The position numbers were made by a program, and so were the translations under genes. The notes below the pieces were generated by a model, which saw nothing but the letters and a program-made list of their open reading frames with translations, ran no database searches and was not told the origin of the DNA. From Pseudomonas maioricensis (GTDB lineage: Bacteria > Pseudomonadota > Gammaproteobacteria > Pseudomonadales > Pseudomonadaceae), in assembly GCF_022790535.1 (NCBI RefSeq), contig NZ_LOHG01000002.1, positions 342,254-406,253 of the forward strand: a stretch of DNA of 64,000 nt, read 5' to 3'. Shown piece by piece: positions 1-8,411 of the stretch. Positions within the stretch are counted from its first letter, which is position 1, and every line of letters begins with the position of its first letter.

Positions 1-61
1 CCGAGCTTGCTCGCGATGCAGGCGCCTCGGTCTGGCAGGCACAGCAAGCCTCGCTCCAACA
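1..61. repeat. REP family A palindrome, left end cut by window
   Basis: The left arm GAGCTTGCTCGCGAT and a decayed right arm ending CAAGCCTCGCTCCAAC flank about 25 bases. It is the same family as the elements at 30277, 33487 and 42455. The right arm has lost part of its GGGC stem. It lies just after the stop codon of polA. Confidence 0.75.
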
Positions 62-87
62 GGATTTGGATCGACTCAGCGCCCCGA

Positions 88-2850
88 TCAGTGCGCCTCG
101 TCCCAGTTATCGCCCACACCGACTTCGACCAGCAGCGGCACATCCAGCTGCGCTGCGCCGCTCATGTACGGACGAATCTGCTCGCTGATCTGCTCGACCA
201 GATCTTCGCGAACCTCCAGCACCAGTTCATCGTGCACCTGCAGGATGACCCTTGCGTCCAGCTTCGATTCTTCCAGCCAGCCATTTACCGCCACCATGGC
301 CTTCTTGATGATGTCTGCCGCCGTGCCCTGCATCGGCGCGTTGATCGCCATGCGCTCTGCGCCTTTGCGCAAGGCCTGATTCTTGGCGTTGATGTCCGGC
401 AGATACAGACGACGGCCGAAGATGGTTTCAACGAAGCCTTGCTCGGCTGCCTGCGTACGGGTGCGCTCCATGTAATCGAGCACACCTGGGTAGCGGGCGA
501 AATAGCGGTCCACATAGGCCTGAGACTGCTTGCGATCAACACCGATCTGCTTGGCCAGACCAAATGCGCTCATGCCGTAGATCAGGCCGAAGTTGATTGC
601 CTTGGCGCTGCGGCGCATGTCGGTGGTGACGTTTTCAAGCTCGACACCGAAGACTTCCGCAGCCGTTGCCCGGTGCACGTCCAGGTCATTACGGAAGGCG
701 TGCAACAGACCTTCATCCTTGGCCAGATGGGCCATGATGCGCAGTTCGATCTGCGAGTAGTCCGCCGCCAGCAGCTTGTAGCCCTTGGGCGCGACAAACG
801 CCTGACGGATACGCCGCCCTTCAGCGGTACGGATCGGGATGTTCTGCAGATTCGGGTCGCTTGAGGACAAACGACCTGTCACCGCTACTGCCTGGTGATA
901 GGAGGTGTGAATGCGACCAGTACGTGGGTTGATCTGCTCTGGCAGGCGGTCAGTGTAAGTGCTCTTGAGCTTGCTCATCGAGCGGTACTGCATCAACACC
1001 TTGGGCAGCGGGAACCCTTGCTCGGCCAGTTCAGCGAGCACCGCTTCGGCAGTCGAGGCCTGCCCTTTGGCAGTTTTGCTCAGGATCGGCATGCCGAGTT
1101 TTTCATACAGGATCACGCCCAACTGCTTCGGCGAACCCAGATTGAATTCTTCACCGGCAATCTCGAACGCCTCGCGTTCAAGGGCAACCATCTTGTCGCC
1201 CAGCTCGACGCTTTGAATGCCCAGCAGCTTGGCGTCCACCAGCGCACCCTGGCGTTCGATACCAGCCAACACGGGCACCAGCGGCATTTCAATTTCGTTG
1301 AGCACCGGGGCCAGGCTTGGGATTGCAGCGAGCTTCGCCTGAAGCGCTTCGTGCAAGCGCAGCGTTATGTCAGCTTCTTGAGCAGCGTACTGCGCGGCCA
1401 GTTCCAGAGAAATCTGGTCGAACGTCAGCTGTTTCACGCCTTTGCCAGCGATGTCCTGGATATTCCCGGCGGCATGCCCCAAGTATTTCAGCGCAAGGCT
1501 TTCGCGATCGTGACGCGTCGCCGTGGAATCCAGCACATAGGATTCAAGCATGGTGTCGTACAGCAACCCCTGAACTTCAATGCCCTGACTCTGATCGCCA
1601 TCAATGGCGCAGTTAGCGAGGATATTGATATCGAACTTGGCGTGCTGACCGACTTTGATTTTGCTCGGGTCTTCCAGCAGCGGCTTGAGCTGCTTGAGTA
1701 CGTGATCACGGTCCAGTTGCTGCGGCACGCCCATGTAGGAGTGAGTCAGCGGGATGTAAGCGGCTTCGTGAGTCTGCACGGCAAATGACAACCCCACGAG
1801 CTGCGCACGCTGGGCGTCCAGCCCATTGCTCTGGGTCACGAACGCCACCAGCTTCGCATCGCTGAGCTTCTTCAGCCAGGTATCGAGCTGATCTTGCTCA
1901 AGGATGGTTTCGTAGCGGGACTCTGCCGGGGCCGGGGCTTCTTCGATGGCGATTTCCAGACCGACACGCTTGGCGTCGCGGTGCAGGTCTTCAATCCAGC
2001 TCTTGAATTCCAGTTCGGCATACAGCTCAAGCAACGCTTCACGATCAGGCTCGGTGCAGTGCAGTTGATCCAGTTCGATGTCCAGCGGGACGTCGATCTT
2101 GATCGTCGCCAACTCGTACGACAGGAACGCCATCGCCCGGTGCTCTTCGAGCTTGGCAGCCAGGGTTTTCGCGCCACGGATCGGCAGCGTCGCGACCATT
2201 TCGAGGTTTTCGTACAGTTCTTTCAGACCACCGCCCACGCCCACCAGCAAGCCCACGGCAGTCTTTTCGCCAACACCCGGCACGCCTGGAATGTTATCGA
2301 CCTTGTCGCCCATCAGTGCCAGATAATCGATGATGTGCTCAGGGCCGACGCCGAACTTCTCTTTCACGCCTGCCACGTCCTGCACGCTGCCGGTCATGGT
2401 GTTGACCAGCGTGATGTGCCCGTCGACCAACTGCGCCATGTCCTTGTCGCCGGTGGAAATGATGACCGGTCGGTCCGCCGCCGCGCTGCTGCGCGCCAAG
2501 GTGCCAATCACGTCATCGGCTTCGACCCCGTCCACGCACAGCAGCGGGTAACCCAAGCCTTTTACGCAGGCATGCAACAGGTCGATCTGCACACGCAAAT
2601 CGTCCGGCATGCTCGGGCGATTGGCCTTGTATTCGGCATACAGGTCATCACGGAACGTGCCGCCCTTGGCGTCGAACACCACCGCAAACGGGCTGTCCGG
2701 ATATTGCCGACGCAGGCTTTTGAGCATATTCAACACGCCCTTCACGGCTCCGGTAGGCAAACCTTTGGACGTGGCGAGTGGCGGCAGCGCGTGAAAAGCG
2801 CGGTACAGGTAAGAAGAACCGTCCACCAGGACGAGGGGAGCTTGGCTCAT
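88..2850 (-). CDS. polA: DNA polymerase I
   Basis: DNA repair and Okazaki-fragment polymerase of 920 residues, the usual length. An N-terminal 5'-3' exonuclease domain (about 1-290) is followed by a 3'-5' exonuclease fold (about 310-510) and the polymerase domain: motif A DYSQIELR near 697, motif B RRSAKAINFGLIYG near 746, motif C QVHDE near 871. The start at 2850 (MSQAPL) is preferred to an ATG four codons upstream because it fits the family. Odd point: in motif ExoI the two carboxylates of E. coli Pol I (D355, E357) are Val and Gln (AFVTQSNGLD, residues 336-345), while the ExoII Asp (KFD) and the ExoIII Tyr/Asp (YAAQEAD) are kept. Proofreading is therefore probably weak or lost, by inference. 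The gene is divergent from the DUF2782 gene. Confidence 0.97.
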   Translation of the reverse strand: MSQAPLVLVDGSSYLYRAFHALPPLATSKGLPTGAVKGVLNMLKSLRRQYPDSPFAVVFDAKGGTFRDDLYAEYKANRPSMPDDLRVQIDLLHACVKGLGYPLLCVDGVEADDVIGTLARSSAAADRPVIISTGDKDMAQLVDGHITLVNTMTGSVQDVAGVKEKFGVGPEHIIDYLALMGDKVDNIPGVPGVGEKTAVGLLVGVGGGLKELYENLEMVATLPIRGAKTLAAKLEEHRAMAFLSYELATIKIDVPLDIELDQLHCTEPDREALLELYAELEFKSWIEDLHRDAKRVGLEIAIEEAPAPAESRYETILEQDQLDTWLKKLSDAKLVAFVTQSNGLDAQRAQLVGLSFAVQTHEAAYIPLTHSYMGVPQQLDRDHVLKQLKPLLEDPSKIKVGQHAKFDINILANCAIDGDQSQGIEVQGLLYDTMLESYVLDSTATRHDRESLALKYLGHAAGNIQDIAGKGVKQLTFDQISLELAAQYAAQEADITLRLHEALQAKLAAIPSLAPVLNEIEMPLVPVLAGIERQGALVDAKLLGIQSVELGDKMVALEREAFEIAGEEFNLGSPKQLGVILYEKLGMPILSKTAKGQASTAEAVLAELAEQGFPLPKVLMQYRSMSKLKSTYTDRLPEQINPRTGRIHTSYHQAVAVTGRLSSSDPNLQNIPIRTAEGRRIRQAFVAPKGYKLLAADYSQIELRIMAHLAKDEGLLHAFRNDLDVHRATAAEVFGVELENVTTDMRRSAKAINFGLIYGMSAFGLAKQIGVDRKQSQAYVDRYFARYPGVLDYMERTRTQAAEQGFVETIFGRRLYLPDINAKNQALRKGAERMAINAPMQGTAADIIKKAMVAVNGWLEESKLDARVILQVHDELVLEVREDLVEQISEQIRPYMSGAAQLDVPLLVEVGVGDNWDEAH

Positions 2851-2924
2851 GAGCAGAATCAACCTTTTCGGCGGGGTCGGCGCTAGAATGCGAGGACCAT
2901 TGACGACAAAGGGACAAGGTTATC

Positions 2925-3212
2925 ATGCGCACAACAAATCGCCTGTTGCTGGCTGGCCTGTTTGCACTCTGCCCGCTGATTGCTGTTGCTGCCGATGACG
3001 CACCGTCAGGAGACCCGGAGGTTACAATCCGCACCGAAGGGGACAAGACGATTCAGGAGTACCGCCAGAATGGCTTCCTGTATGCCGTCAAAATCACCCC
3101 AAAAGGCGGCAAGCCTTACTTCCTGGTGCGCGCCGATGGTACAGACGCCAATTTTATTCGTTCAGACCAACCGGATATGCTGATTCCGTCGTGGAAAATA
3201 TTCGAGTGGTAA
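2925..3212 (+). CDS. DUF2782 periplasmic protein
   Basis: Small secreted protein of 95 residues with a signal peptide at about 1-22 (hydrophobic LLLAGLFALCPLIAVAA, then cleavage after AVA-A). The rest matches the DUF2782 family, which in pseudomonads sits between polA and thrB: a charged segment, then a beta-rich core ending in PSWKIFEW. The function of the family is unknown. It is 74 bases from polA, divergent, and 36 bases before thrB in the same direction, so it may be cotranscribed with thrB. The ATG at 2925 follows an AAGG-type ribosome site. Confidence 0.9.
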   Translation: MRTTNRLLLAGLFALCPLIAVAADDAPSGDPEVTIRTEGDKTIQEYRQNGFLYAVKITPKGGKPYFLVRADGTDANFIRSDQPDMLIPSWKIFEW

Positions 3213-3248
3213 GGTCTCACATTCACCCTTTTTGCTGGCAGCCCTGAT

Positions 3249-4199
3249 ATGTCCGTATTTACCCCCCTGGCTCGGCCCGAGCTGGAAACATTCCTCGCCC
3301 CTTACGGGCTAGGCCATCTACGTGACTTTCAAGGCATTGCCGCTGGAAGCGAAAACACCAACTACTTCATTAGCCTGGAGCAGGGTGAGTTCGTGCTGAC
3401 GCTGGTGGAGCGCGGTCCGGTTCAGGAAATGCCGTTCTTCATCGAGCTGCTGGACACCCTGCACGACGCTGATTTACCCGTACCATATGCGCTGCGCACC
3501 ACGGACGGCAGCGCATTGCGCGAGCTGGCGGGTAAACCGGCGCTACTGCAGCCACGCCTGCCGGGCAAACACATCAGCGACCCGAATAATCAGCACTGCG
3601 TGCAGATCGGCGAGCTACTGGGTCATCTGCATCTGGCAACACGCGACAAAGTGTTGGAGCGCAAGACCGATCGCGGCCTGGACTGGATGCTGGCAGAAGG
3701 CGCAACGCTGATTTCTCATCTGGATGCTGCGCCGAGTGCATTGCTCAAAGCGGCGCTGGAGGAAATCGAGCGCCTGAAGCCGAAGATCATGGCATTGCCC
3801 CGGGCGAACCTGCATGCCGATCTGTTCCGCGACAACGCGCTGTTCGAAGGCACGCACCTGACCGGGCTGATTGACTTTTACAACGCCTGCTCCGGGCCAA
3901 TGCTTTATGACCTGGCTATCGCGCTGAACGATTGGTGTTCGGACGAAGAGGGCAAGATCGACGCACCACGCGGTCGAGCCCTGCTGGGCGCTTACGCAGC
4001 ACTGCGCCCGTTCACCGCTGCCGAGGCCGAATTGTGGCCAACCATGCTGCGCGTTGGGTGCGTGCGTTTCTGGCTGTCACGGCTGATTGCTGCGGAGTCC
4101 AACGCAGGCCAGGACGTACTGATCCATGACCCGATGGAATTCCAGAAGCGCCTGGAACAACGGCAGGAAACGCACCTGCCGCTGCCGTTTGCGTTGTAA
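3249..4199 (+). CDS. thrB: Homoserine kinase
   Basis: Phosphorylates L-homoserine to O-phosphohomoserine for threonine synthesis. The 316-residue protein belongs to the aminoglycoside phosphotransferase/choline kinase fold type used by pseudomonads, not to the GHMP kinase type of E. coli. Visible signs are the N-terminal nucleotide-binding start GIAAGSENTNYF, the catalytic-loop motif NLHADLFRDN (about residues 183-192) and the metal-binding Asp in GLIDFYNAC. The neighbours (polA and the DUF2782 gene upstream) match the usual Pseudomonas order. A family A palindrome follows the stop codon. Confidence 0.93.
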   Translation: MSVFTPLARPELETFLAPYGLGHLRDFQGIAAGSENTNYFISLEQGEFVLTLVERGPVQEMPFFIELLDTLHDADLPVPYALRTTDGSALRELAGKPALLQPRLPGKHISDPNNQHCVQIGELLGHLHLATRDKVLERKTDRGLDWMLAEGATLISHLDAAPSALLKAALEEIERLKPKIMALPRANLHADLFRDNALFEGTHLTGLIDFYNACSGPMLYDLAIALNDWCSDEEGKIDAPRGRALLGAYAALRPFTAAEAELWPTMLRVGCVRFWLSRLIAAESNAGQDVLIHDPMEFQKRLEQRQETHLPLPFAL

Positions 4200-4207
4200 C
4201 GGGGATC

Positions 4208-4295
4208 TGTAGGAGCGCGCTTGCCCGCGATAAAGACGACGCGATCTGAAGGATACACCGCGGTGCTCTTATCGCGGGCAAGCACCGCTCCCACA
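4208..4295. repeat. REP family A doublet
   Basis: Inverted pair: left arm TGTAGGAGCGCGCTTGCCCGCGA, right arm ATCGCGGGCAAGCACCGCTCCCACA, separated by about 40 bases. It lies after thrB. Confidence 0.85.
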
Positions 4296-4378
4296 TAAAA
4301 GTCGTATTTATTCAGCGACGTGAACTCTATTTGATGAGGGTGGACCTGCTCGCGATGGTAGGCCACGCAGCCGCCGTC

Positions 4379-4455
4379 GGTAGGAGCGAACTTGTTCGCG
4401 AGGCGACAGACTGAGTCGCCGCTTCAAGCCTTCTCGCCAACAAGTTGCCTCCTAC
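4379..4455. repeat. REP family A doublet, GAAC/GTTC subtype
   Basis: Left arm GTAGGAGCGAACTTGTTCGCGAG with inner stem GAAC-TT-GTTC. The right arm is degenerate (TCTCGCCAACAAGTTGCCTCCTACC). A stray half-element (GACCTGCTCGCGATGGT) precedes it near 4346. It lies between thrB and the 3' end of znuA. Confidence 0.8.
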
Positions 4456-4477
4456 CAGACGAGCCACTACAAGTCAG

Positions 4478-5419
4478 TTACAGACTCTCCAGGCACCCCA
4501 CAAGATCATCGCCCAGCTTGTTCAGCAGTTGCTCATACCCCGTCGCGTTCGCCGGGGTCTCACCGCCCAGCGCATCCAGCTCAGCCAGTTTTGCAGGCAG
4601 CCCGGCCGTCAGGGTTTCGGCAAGACGCGGACGCAATGGCGGCTCGCTGAACACGCAGGTCTTGCCCACTTCCGTCAGCCGTGCACGCATCGCCGCAACG
4701 TGCTGAGCGCCCGGCTGTACCTCGGCAGCAACGCTGAACACGCCCGCATGCTTGAGGCCGTAAGCGTCTTCGAAGTAATCAAAAGCCTCGTGAAACACGA
4801 AGTACGGCTTGCCCGCGATGCCGGCTACCCGGCTCTTGAGGCGCGCATCAAGCGCATCAAGACGCGTATTGAATGCCTTGGCATTACTCGTATACCGCAC
4901 AGCGTTGGCAGGATCGGCAGCACTTAAATCACTCGCCATTTTTGCCGCAATCACCCGGGCGTTTACTGACGACAGCCACAAGTGCGCGTCCAGACTTCCA
5001 GGACGATGGTCATGATCATGCTCGTCGTGGCCGTCTTCATCGCCTTCTTCGTGAGACGCGCTGTCCGCACCGAAGTGACGCAGCTTCAGTCCCGGCAGCG
5101 ATTGCACGGCCACGACCGGCAACGTCCGGCTTTTCAGGACACGTGGCAGGAAGCCTTCCATGTCCGGACCGATCCAGTAGAGCAAATCGGATTGCTGCAC
5201 GCGCCGTACGTCGGATGGTCGCAAAGCATAGTGGTGAGGCGAGGCGCCCGGAGGCAAAAGCACCTCTGGTGTACCGACGCCGTCCTGCACAGCCGCCGCA
5301 ATCAACTGCAGGGGCTTGATGCTGGTAAGGACCCGGACTTCGGCCTGAACCGGGGAAATTATCAGCAAACTGGCGGTTAAAACGATAAAAAGAGCAAAAA
5401 GACGATGCACGTGGGCCAC
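4478..5419 (-). CDS. znuA: Zinc ABC transporter substrate-binding protein
   Basis: Periplasmic zinc receptor of the ZnuABC importer, 313 residues from the GTG at 5419; a second GTG at 5410 is also possible. A signal peptide covers about residues 1-26. A His/Asp/Glu-rich loop at about 122-138 (HEEGDEDGHDEHDHDH) is typical of zinc-specific cluster A-I receptors. Candidate metal ligands are His in SPHHYALRPSD, DAHLWLS and FVFHEAFDYF. It is divergent from zur, with 58 bases between the starts holding a candidate Zur site, so it is probably repressed by Zur with zinc. Confidence 0.95.
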   Translation of the reverse strand: MAHVHRLFALFIVLTASLLIISPVQAEVRVLTSIKPLQLIAAAVQDGVGTPEVLLPPGASPHHYALRPSDVRRVQQSDLLYWIGPDMEGFLPRVLKSRTLPVVAVQSLPGLKLRHFGADSASHEEGDEDGHDEHDHDHRPGSLDAHLWLSSVNARVIAAKMASDLSAADPANAVRYTSNAKAFNTRLDALDARLKSRVAGIAGKPYFVFHEAFDYFEDAYGLKHAGVFSVAAEVQPGAQHVAAMRARLTEVGKTCVFSEPPLRPRLAETLTAGLPAKLAELDALGGETPANATGYEQLLNKLGDDLVGCLESL

Positions 5420-5438
5420 TCATTGAAGGCGGGAACGG

Positions 5439-5451
5439 GTAACATAATAAC
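5439..5451. promoter_or_regulatory. Candidate Zur operator
   Basis: GTAACATAATAAC is an imperfect AT-rich inverted repeat in the short gap between the divergent znuA and zur genes. It resembles the half-sites of gamma-proteobacterial Zur boxes. The assignment comes from position and partial match only. Confidence 0.45.
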
Positions 5452-5477
5452 GTCTCTAGCAAATATCGTCGCCGCCC

Positions 5478-5960
5478 ATGCCTATTACACCGTTGGCCAG
5501 TCGCCCTCACGACCACTCCCATTGCGTGCATACCGCGCTCTCCGAAGCCGATGTGCTGTGCGCCCAGAAAGGCTTGCGCCTGACCGCTTTGCGCCGTCGC
5601 GTACTGGAACTGGTCTGGCAAAGCCATAAACCGTTGGGTGCCTATGACATCCTCGCCGTACTCAGCGAAGAAGACGGCCGCCGCGCCGCACCGCCTACTG
5701 TTTACCGGGCCCTGGATTTCCTCCTGGAAAACGGCCTGGTACACCGCATTGCTTCGCTGAACGCCTTCACTGGCTGTAACCACCCGACTCACGCGCATCA
5801 GGGCCAGTTCCTGATTTGCCGTGAATGCCACGCCGCCATCGAGCTGCAAAGCCCGACCATCAGTGACGCCGTCACAGGCGCCGCCGCCGAAGTCGGTTTC
5901 GCCGTCGAAGGCCAGACCGTGGAAATCATCGGGGTATGTTCCGGCTGCAAGGCGGCCTGA
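5478..5960 (+). CDS. zur: Zinc uptake transcriptional repressor, Fur family
   Basis: Fur-family repressor of 160 residues that senses zinc and shuts off zinc uptake. It has an N-terminal winged helix (about 20-95, with [21 protein letters not shown]) and a C-terminal dimer/metal domain. Two CxxC pairs (C114/C117 and C154/C157) form the structural zinc site. The N-terminus carries extra HDHSHCVH residues. It is the first gene of the zur-znuC-znuB operon: its TGA overlaps the znuC ATG (TGATG). It faces znuA across the probable operator and likely represses both units. Confidence 0.95.
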   Translation: MPITPLASRPHDHSHCVHTALSEADVLCAQKGLRLTALRRRVLELVWQSHKPLGAYDILAVLSEEDGRRAAPPTVYRALDFLLENGLVHRIASLNAFTGCNHPTHAHQGQFLICRECHAAIELQSPTISDAVTGAAAEVGFAVEGQTVEIIGVCSGCKAA

Positions 5961-6757
5961 TGAGCAACGCGTTGATCAAACTTGAGCGCGTCGGCGTCGC
6001 CCTTTCCGGGCAGAACGTGCTGGAAAACATTCACCTGAGCGTCAAGCCTGGGGAAATCGTCACCCTGATCGGCCCCAACGGCGCAGGTAAGACAACGCTG
6101 GTGCGCGCAGTGCTTGGCTTGCTCAAGCCGGATTCCGGCAGCGTGTGGCGCAAACCGAAGCTACGTGTTGGCTACATGCCGCAAAAGCTCCATGTTGACC
6201 CGACGCTACCGCTGTCCGTGTTGCGTTTCCTGCGTCTGGTTCCCGGTGTAGATCGTGCGGGGGCGCTGGCAGCCCTGGTTGAAGTGGGTGCAGAGAAAGT
6301 CATCGACAGTCCGCTACAAGGTATTTCCGGCGGTGAAATGCAGCGCGTTCTGCTGGCTCGCGCCCTGTTGCGCGAACCGGAACTGCTGGTCCTGGATGAG
6401 CCTGTGCAGGGCGTCGATGTAGCGGGGCAGGCTGAGCTGTATAGCTTGATCACCCGCCTGCGCGATCGCCATGGTTGCGGCGTGTTGATGGTCTCTCACG
6501 ATCTGCACCTGGTGATGAGCACAACGGATCAAGTGGTATGCCTCAATCGCCACGTCTGCTGCTCCGGCCACCCGGAACAGGTCAGTCACGACCCTGCGTT
6601 TGTTGAGCTGTTCGGCAAGAACGCACAAAGCCTGGCGATTTATCACCACCATCACGACCACGCTCATGATCTGCATGGCGAAGTCGTCGAGGACGCCGCC
6701 GATTCGGTCGGCTCCACCCACACACACGTTCACGGAGACAGCTGCAAGCATGGCTGA
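5960..6757 (+). CDS. znuC: Zinc ABC transporter ATP-binding protein
   Basis: Cytoplasmic ATPase of ZnuABC, 265 residues. Walker [10 protein letters not shown] (about 38-46), signature GISGGEMQR (about 121-129), Walker B LLVLDEP (about 142-148) and the switch His in MVSHD (about 180) are all present. The C-terminus has a histidine-rich tail at about 228-265 ([21 protein letters not shown]) that could bind zinc on the cytoplasmic side; that role is inference. The start at 5960 overlaps the zur stop by one base, and the end overlaps znuB by eight bases, which points to translational coupling. Confidence 0.96.
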   Translation: MSNALIKLERVGVALSGQNVLENIHLSVKPGEIVTLIGPNGAGKTTLVRAVLGLLKPDSGSVWRKPKLRVGYMPQKLHVDPTLPLSVLRFLRLVPGVDRAGALAALVEVGAEKVIDSPLQGISGGEMQRVLLARALLREPELLVLDEPVQGVDVAGQAELYSLITRLRDRHGCGVLMVSHDLHLVMSTTDQVVCLNRHVCCSGHPEQVSHDPAFVELFGKNAQSLAIYHHHHDHAHDLHGEVVEDAADSVGSTHTHVHGDSCKHG

Positions 6758-7538
6758 TTTTCTTCTTTACGCCTTGCTTGCTGGCCTGGCTTTGGCGTTG
6801 GTTGCCGGCCCTCTGGGCTCGTTCGTGGTCTGGCGACGCATGGCCTATTTTGGCGACACCCTTTCCCACGCGGCTTTGCTGGGTGTGGCGCTGGGGTTTC
6901 TGCTGGATGTCAGCCCGACGATTGCAGTGACAGTCGGCTGCCTGCTGTTGGCGATTCTATTGGTTACGTTGCAGCAACGTCAGCCGTTGGCGTCGGACAC
7001 TCTGCTCGGGATACTCGCACCCAGCACTTTGTCCCTCGGGCTGGTGGTGCTGAGTTTCATGCATGACGTGCGCATCGACCTGATGGCTTATCTGTTCGGG
7101 GACTTGTTGGCGATCAGCGCCAATGATCTTGTCTGGATACTCGGCGGCTCGCTGGCAGTGCTAGGGTTACTGGTAGTGCTCTGGCGTCCGCTGCTGGCAA
7201 TCACGGTGCATGAAGAGCTGGCAAAGGTTGAAGGTCTGCCGGTCGCGGGCCTGCGCATGGCGCTGATGCTGTTGATCGCTGTCGTGATCGCTGTAGCAAT
7301 GAAAATCGTCGGGGTTTTGTTAATTACTTCGCTGCTTATCATTCCAGCAGCTGCGGCACAGCGTCACGCCCGCTCGCCGGAGCAAATGGCACTGGGTGCG
7401 AGCGTGCTGGGCGTAGTAGCTGTGTGCCTTGGGCTGTCGATGTCCTGGTTCAAGGACACCCCGGCAGGGCCATCAATTGTGGTTTCAGCAGCGGCTTTGT
7501 TTCTGCTGAGTTTTGTCCTACCCAAACGAGCGGTGTAG
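6750..7538 (+). CDS. znuB: Zinc ABC transporter permease
   Basis: Inner-membrane permease of ZnuABC, 262 residues, ABC-3 family. It shows many hydrophobic segments, starting with [21 protein letters not shown], and the typical [21 protein letters not shown] stretch near residues 28-48. The start at 6750 lies inside the end of znuC. The stop codon sits in the loop of an intrinsic terminator (7525-7554), so the zur-znuCB transcript should end right after this gene. Confidence 0.95.
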   Translation: MADFLLYALLAGLALALVAGPLGSFVVWRRMAYFGDTLSHAALLGVALGFLLDVSPTIAVTVGCLLLAILLVTLQQRQPLASDTLLGILAPSTLSLGLVVLSFMHDVRIDLMAYLFGDLLAISANDLVWILGGSLAVLGLLVVLWRPLLAITVHEELAKVEGLPVAGLRMALMLLIAVVIAVAMKIVGVLLITSLLIIPAAAAQRHARSPEQMALGASVLGVVAVCLGLSMSWFKDTPAGPSIVVSAAALFLLSFVLPKRAV

Positions 7539-7554
7539 ACTTGCTCGTTTTTTG
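7525..7554 (+). terminator. Intrinsic terminator of zur-znuCB
   Basis: Stem AAACGAGC (7525-7532) pairs with GCTCGTTT (7544-7551) and runs into TTT. The znuB TAG at 7536-7538 is within the loop. Confidence 0.75.
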
Positions 7555-7575
7555 CGCAATTAGAGAATCGCAGGA

Positions 7576-8292
7576 ATGAAGCCGTTCGCATCCCGTTATC
7601 TGCTGCTTGCCGCATTTTCCGTCCTGTTGGCTGCCTGTCAAAGCGCGCCAACGGTAGACACGCCTGTGCCCGCGACCGAGCCAGACGGTTTCGCCCAGCT
7701 TGAGCAGAGCATTACCACCAATGAACTGGCCACCGCCGAAGATCAGTTGGCAAAGCTGCAAGCAGCAGCGCCGACAGATATTCGTCTTGAGCCGTTCCAG
7801 CGTCGCCTGGCTGAGGCCTATTTGAGCCGCAGCCAGATTGGCCTGCAAAAGGGTGACGTCAACGCCGCCGCGACGGCTCTGAGCCGCGCCCGAGCCCTGA
7901 TGCCCAAGGCTCCGGCATTGACCAGTGGCGTCAATGGCGCCATCGCCCATGCCCGTAAAGCCGAGCTGGACAAAGCCGAAGCAGAATTGAAGGCAGCTGA
8001 AGCGAAGCGTGTTGCCAAGTTGATCGATCCATCGGCAGAAAGCACCACCATCGAGTTGAAGATCGGCGATATGGCGCAACTACGTCGACAACTGGATGCC
8101 ATCGCAGCCGATACCGTCGCATTCAATTGCGTCGTGCTGCTGCAAGTCCCACGCACGGATGACTACCCATGGCTGGCCACATTGCTGACCAAACGGGTGA
8201 ATAAGATCAATCCGGATTTCGAGCTGGAACTGCGTCGCAAGATCGAGCGCAATGAGAAGGCGACAGTGGTTCTGAAGCCAGCACAGCAATAG
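7576..8292 (+). CDS. Predicted lipoprotein with helical repeats, function unknown
   Basis: Protein of 238 residues with a lipoprotein signal (hydrophobic start, lipobox LLAAC at about 17-21). The mature part is mostly alpha-helical and Ala/Glu-rich. A region at about 50-115 looks like TPR-type helix pairs (AEDQLAKLQAAAP, AEAYLSRSQIGLQKGDVNAAATALSRARAL). The C-terminal third is more globular (VAFNCVVLLQVPRTDDYPW). Homologues sit after znuB in other pseudomonads (PA5502 in P. aeruginosa, from memory). I do not know its role. It has its own start 37 bases after znuB, beyond the terminator. Confidence 0.85.
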   Translation: MKPFASRYLLLAAFSVLLAACQSAPTVDTPVPATEPDGFAQLEQSITTNELATAEDQLAKLQAAAPTDIRLEPFQRRLAEAYLSRSQIGLQKGDVNAAATALSRARALMPKAPALTSGVNGAIAHARKAELDKAEAELKAAEAKRVAKLIDPSAESTTIELKIGDMAQLRRQLDAIAADTVAFNCVVLLQVPRTDDYPWLATLLTKRVNKINPDFELELRRKIERNEKATVVLKPAQQ

Positions 8293-8303
8293 TCTGTAGG
8301 AGT

Positions 8304-8376
8304 TGTAGGAGCTGCCGAAGGCTGCGAAGGCGATGTATCAGATAAACCGGTTCGCAGCCTTCGGCAGCTCCTACAG
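8304..8376. repeat. REP family B doublet
   Basis: Inverted repeat with left arm TGTAGGAGCTGCCGAAGG and the complementary right arm CCTTCGGCAGCTCCTACAG, 73 bases in all. A short extra copy of TGTAGGAGT precedes it. It lies between two convergent genes. Confidence 0.9.
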
Positions 8377-8383
8377 GTAAAAC

Positions 8384-8407
8384 AAGGCGCCATCCATGGC
8401 GCCTTTT
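8384..8407. terminator. Bidirectional intrinsic terminator
   Basis: Stem AAGGCGCCA/TGGCGCCTT with a 4-base loop. It is followed by TTTT on the plus strand and by GTTTTA on the minus strand. It should end both the lipoprotein gene and katE. Confidence 0.75.
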
Positions 8408-8411
8408 CGTA

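Noticed and set aside
1-87. Spot42/ErsA-type small RNA expected downstream of polA
   Set aside because: Only a REP palindrome is visible in these 87 bases; the small RNA would lie beyond the window.
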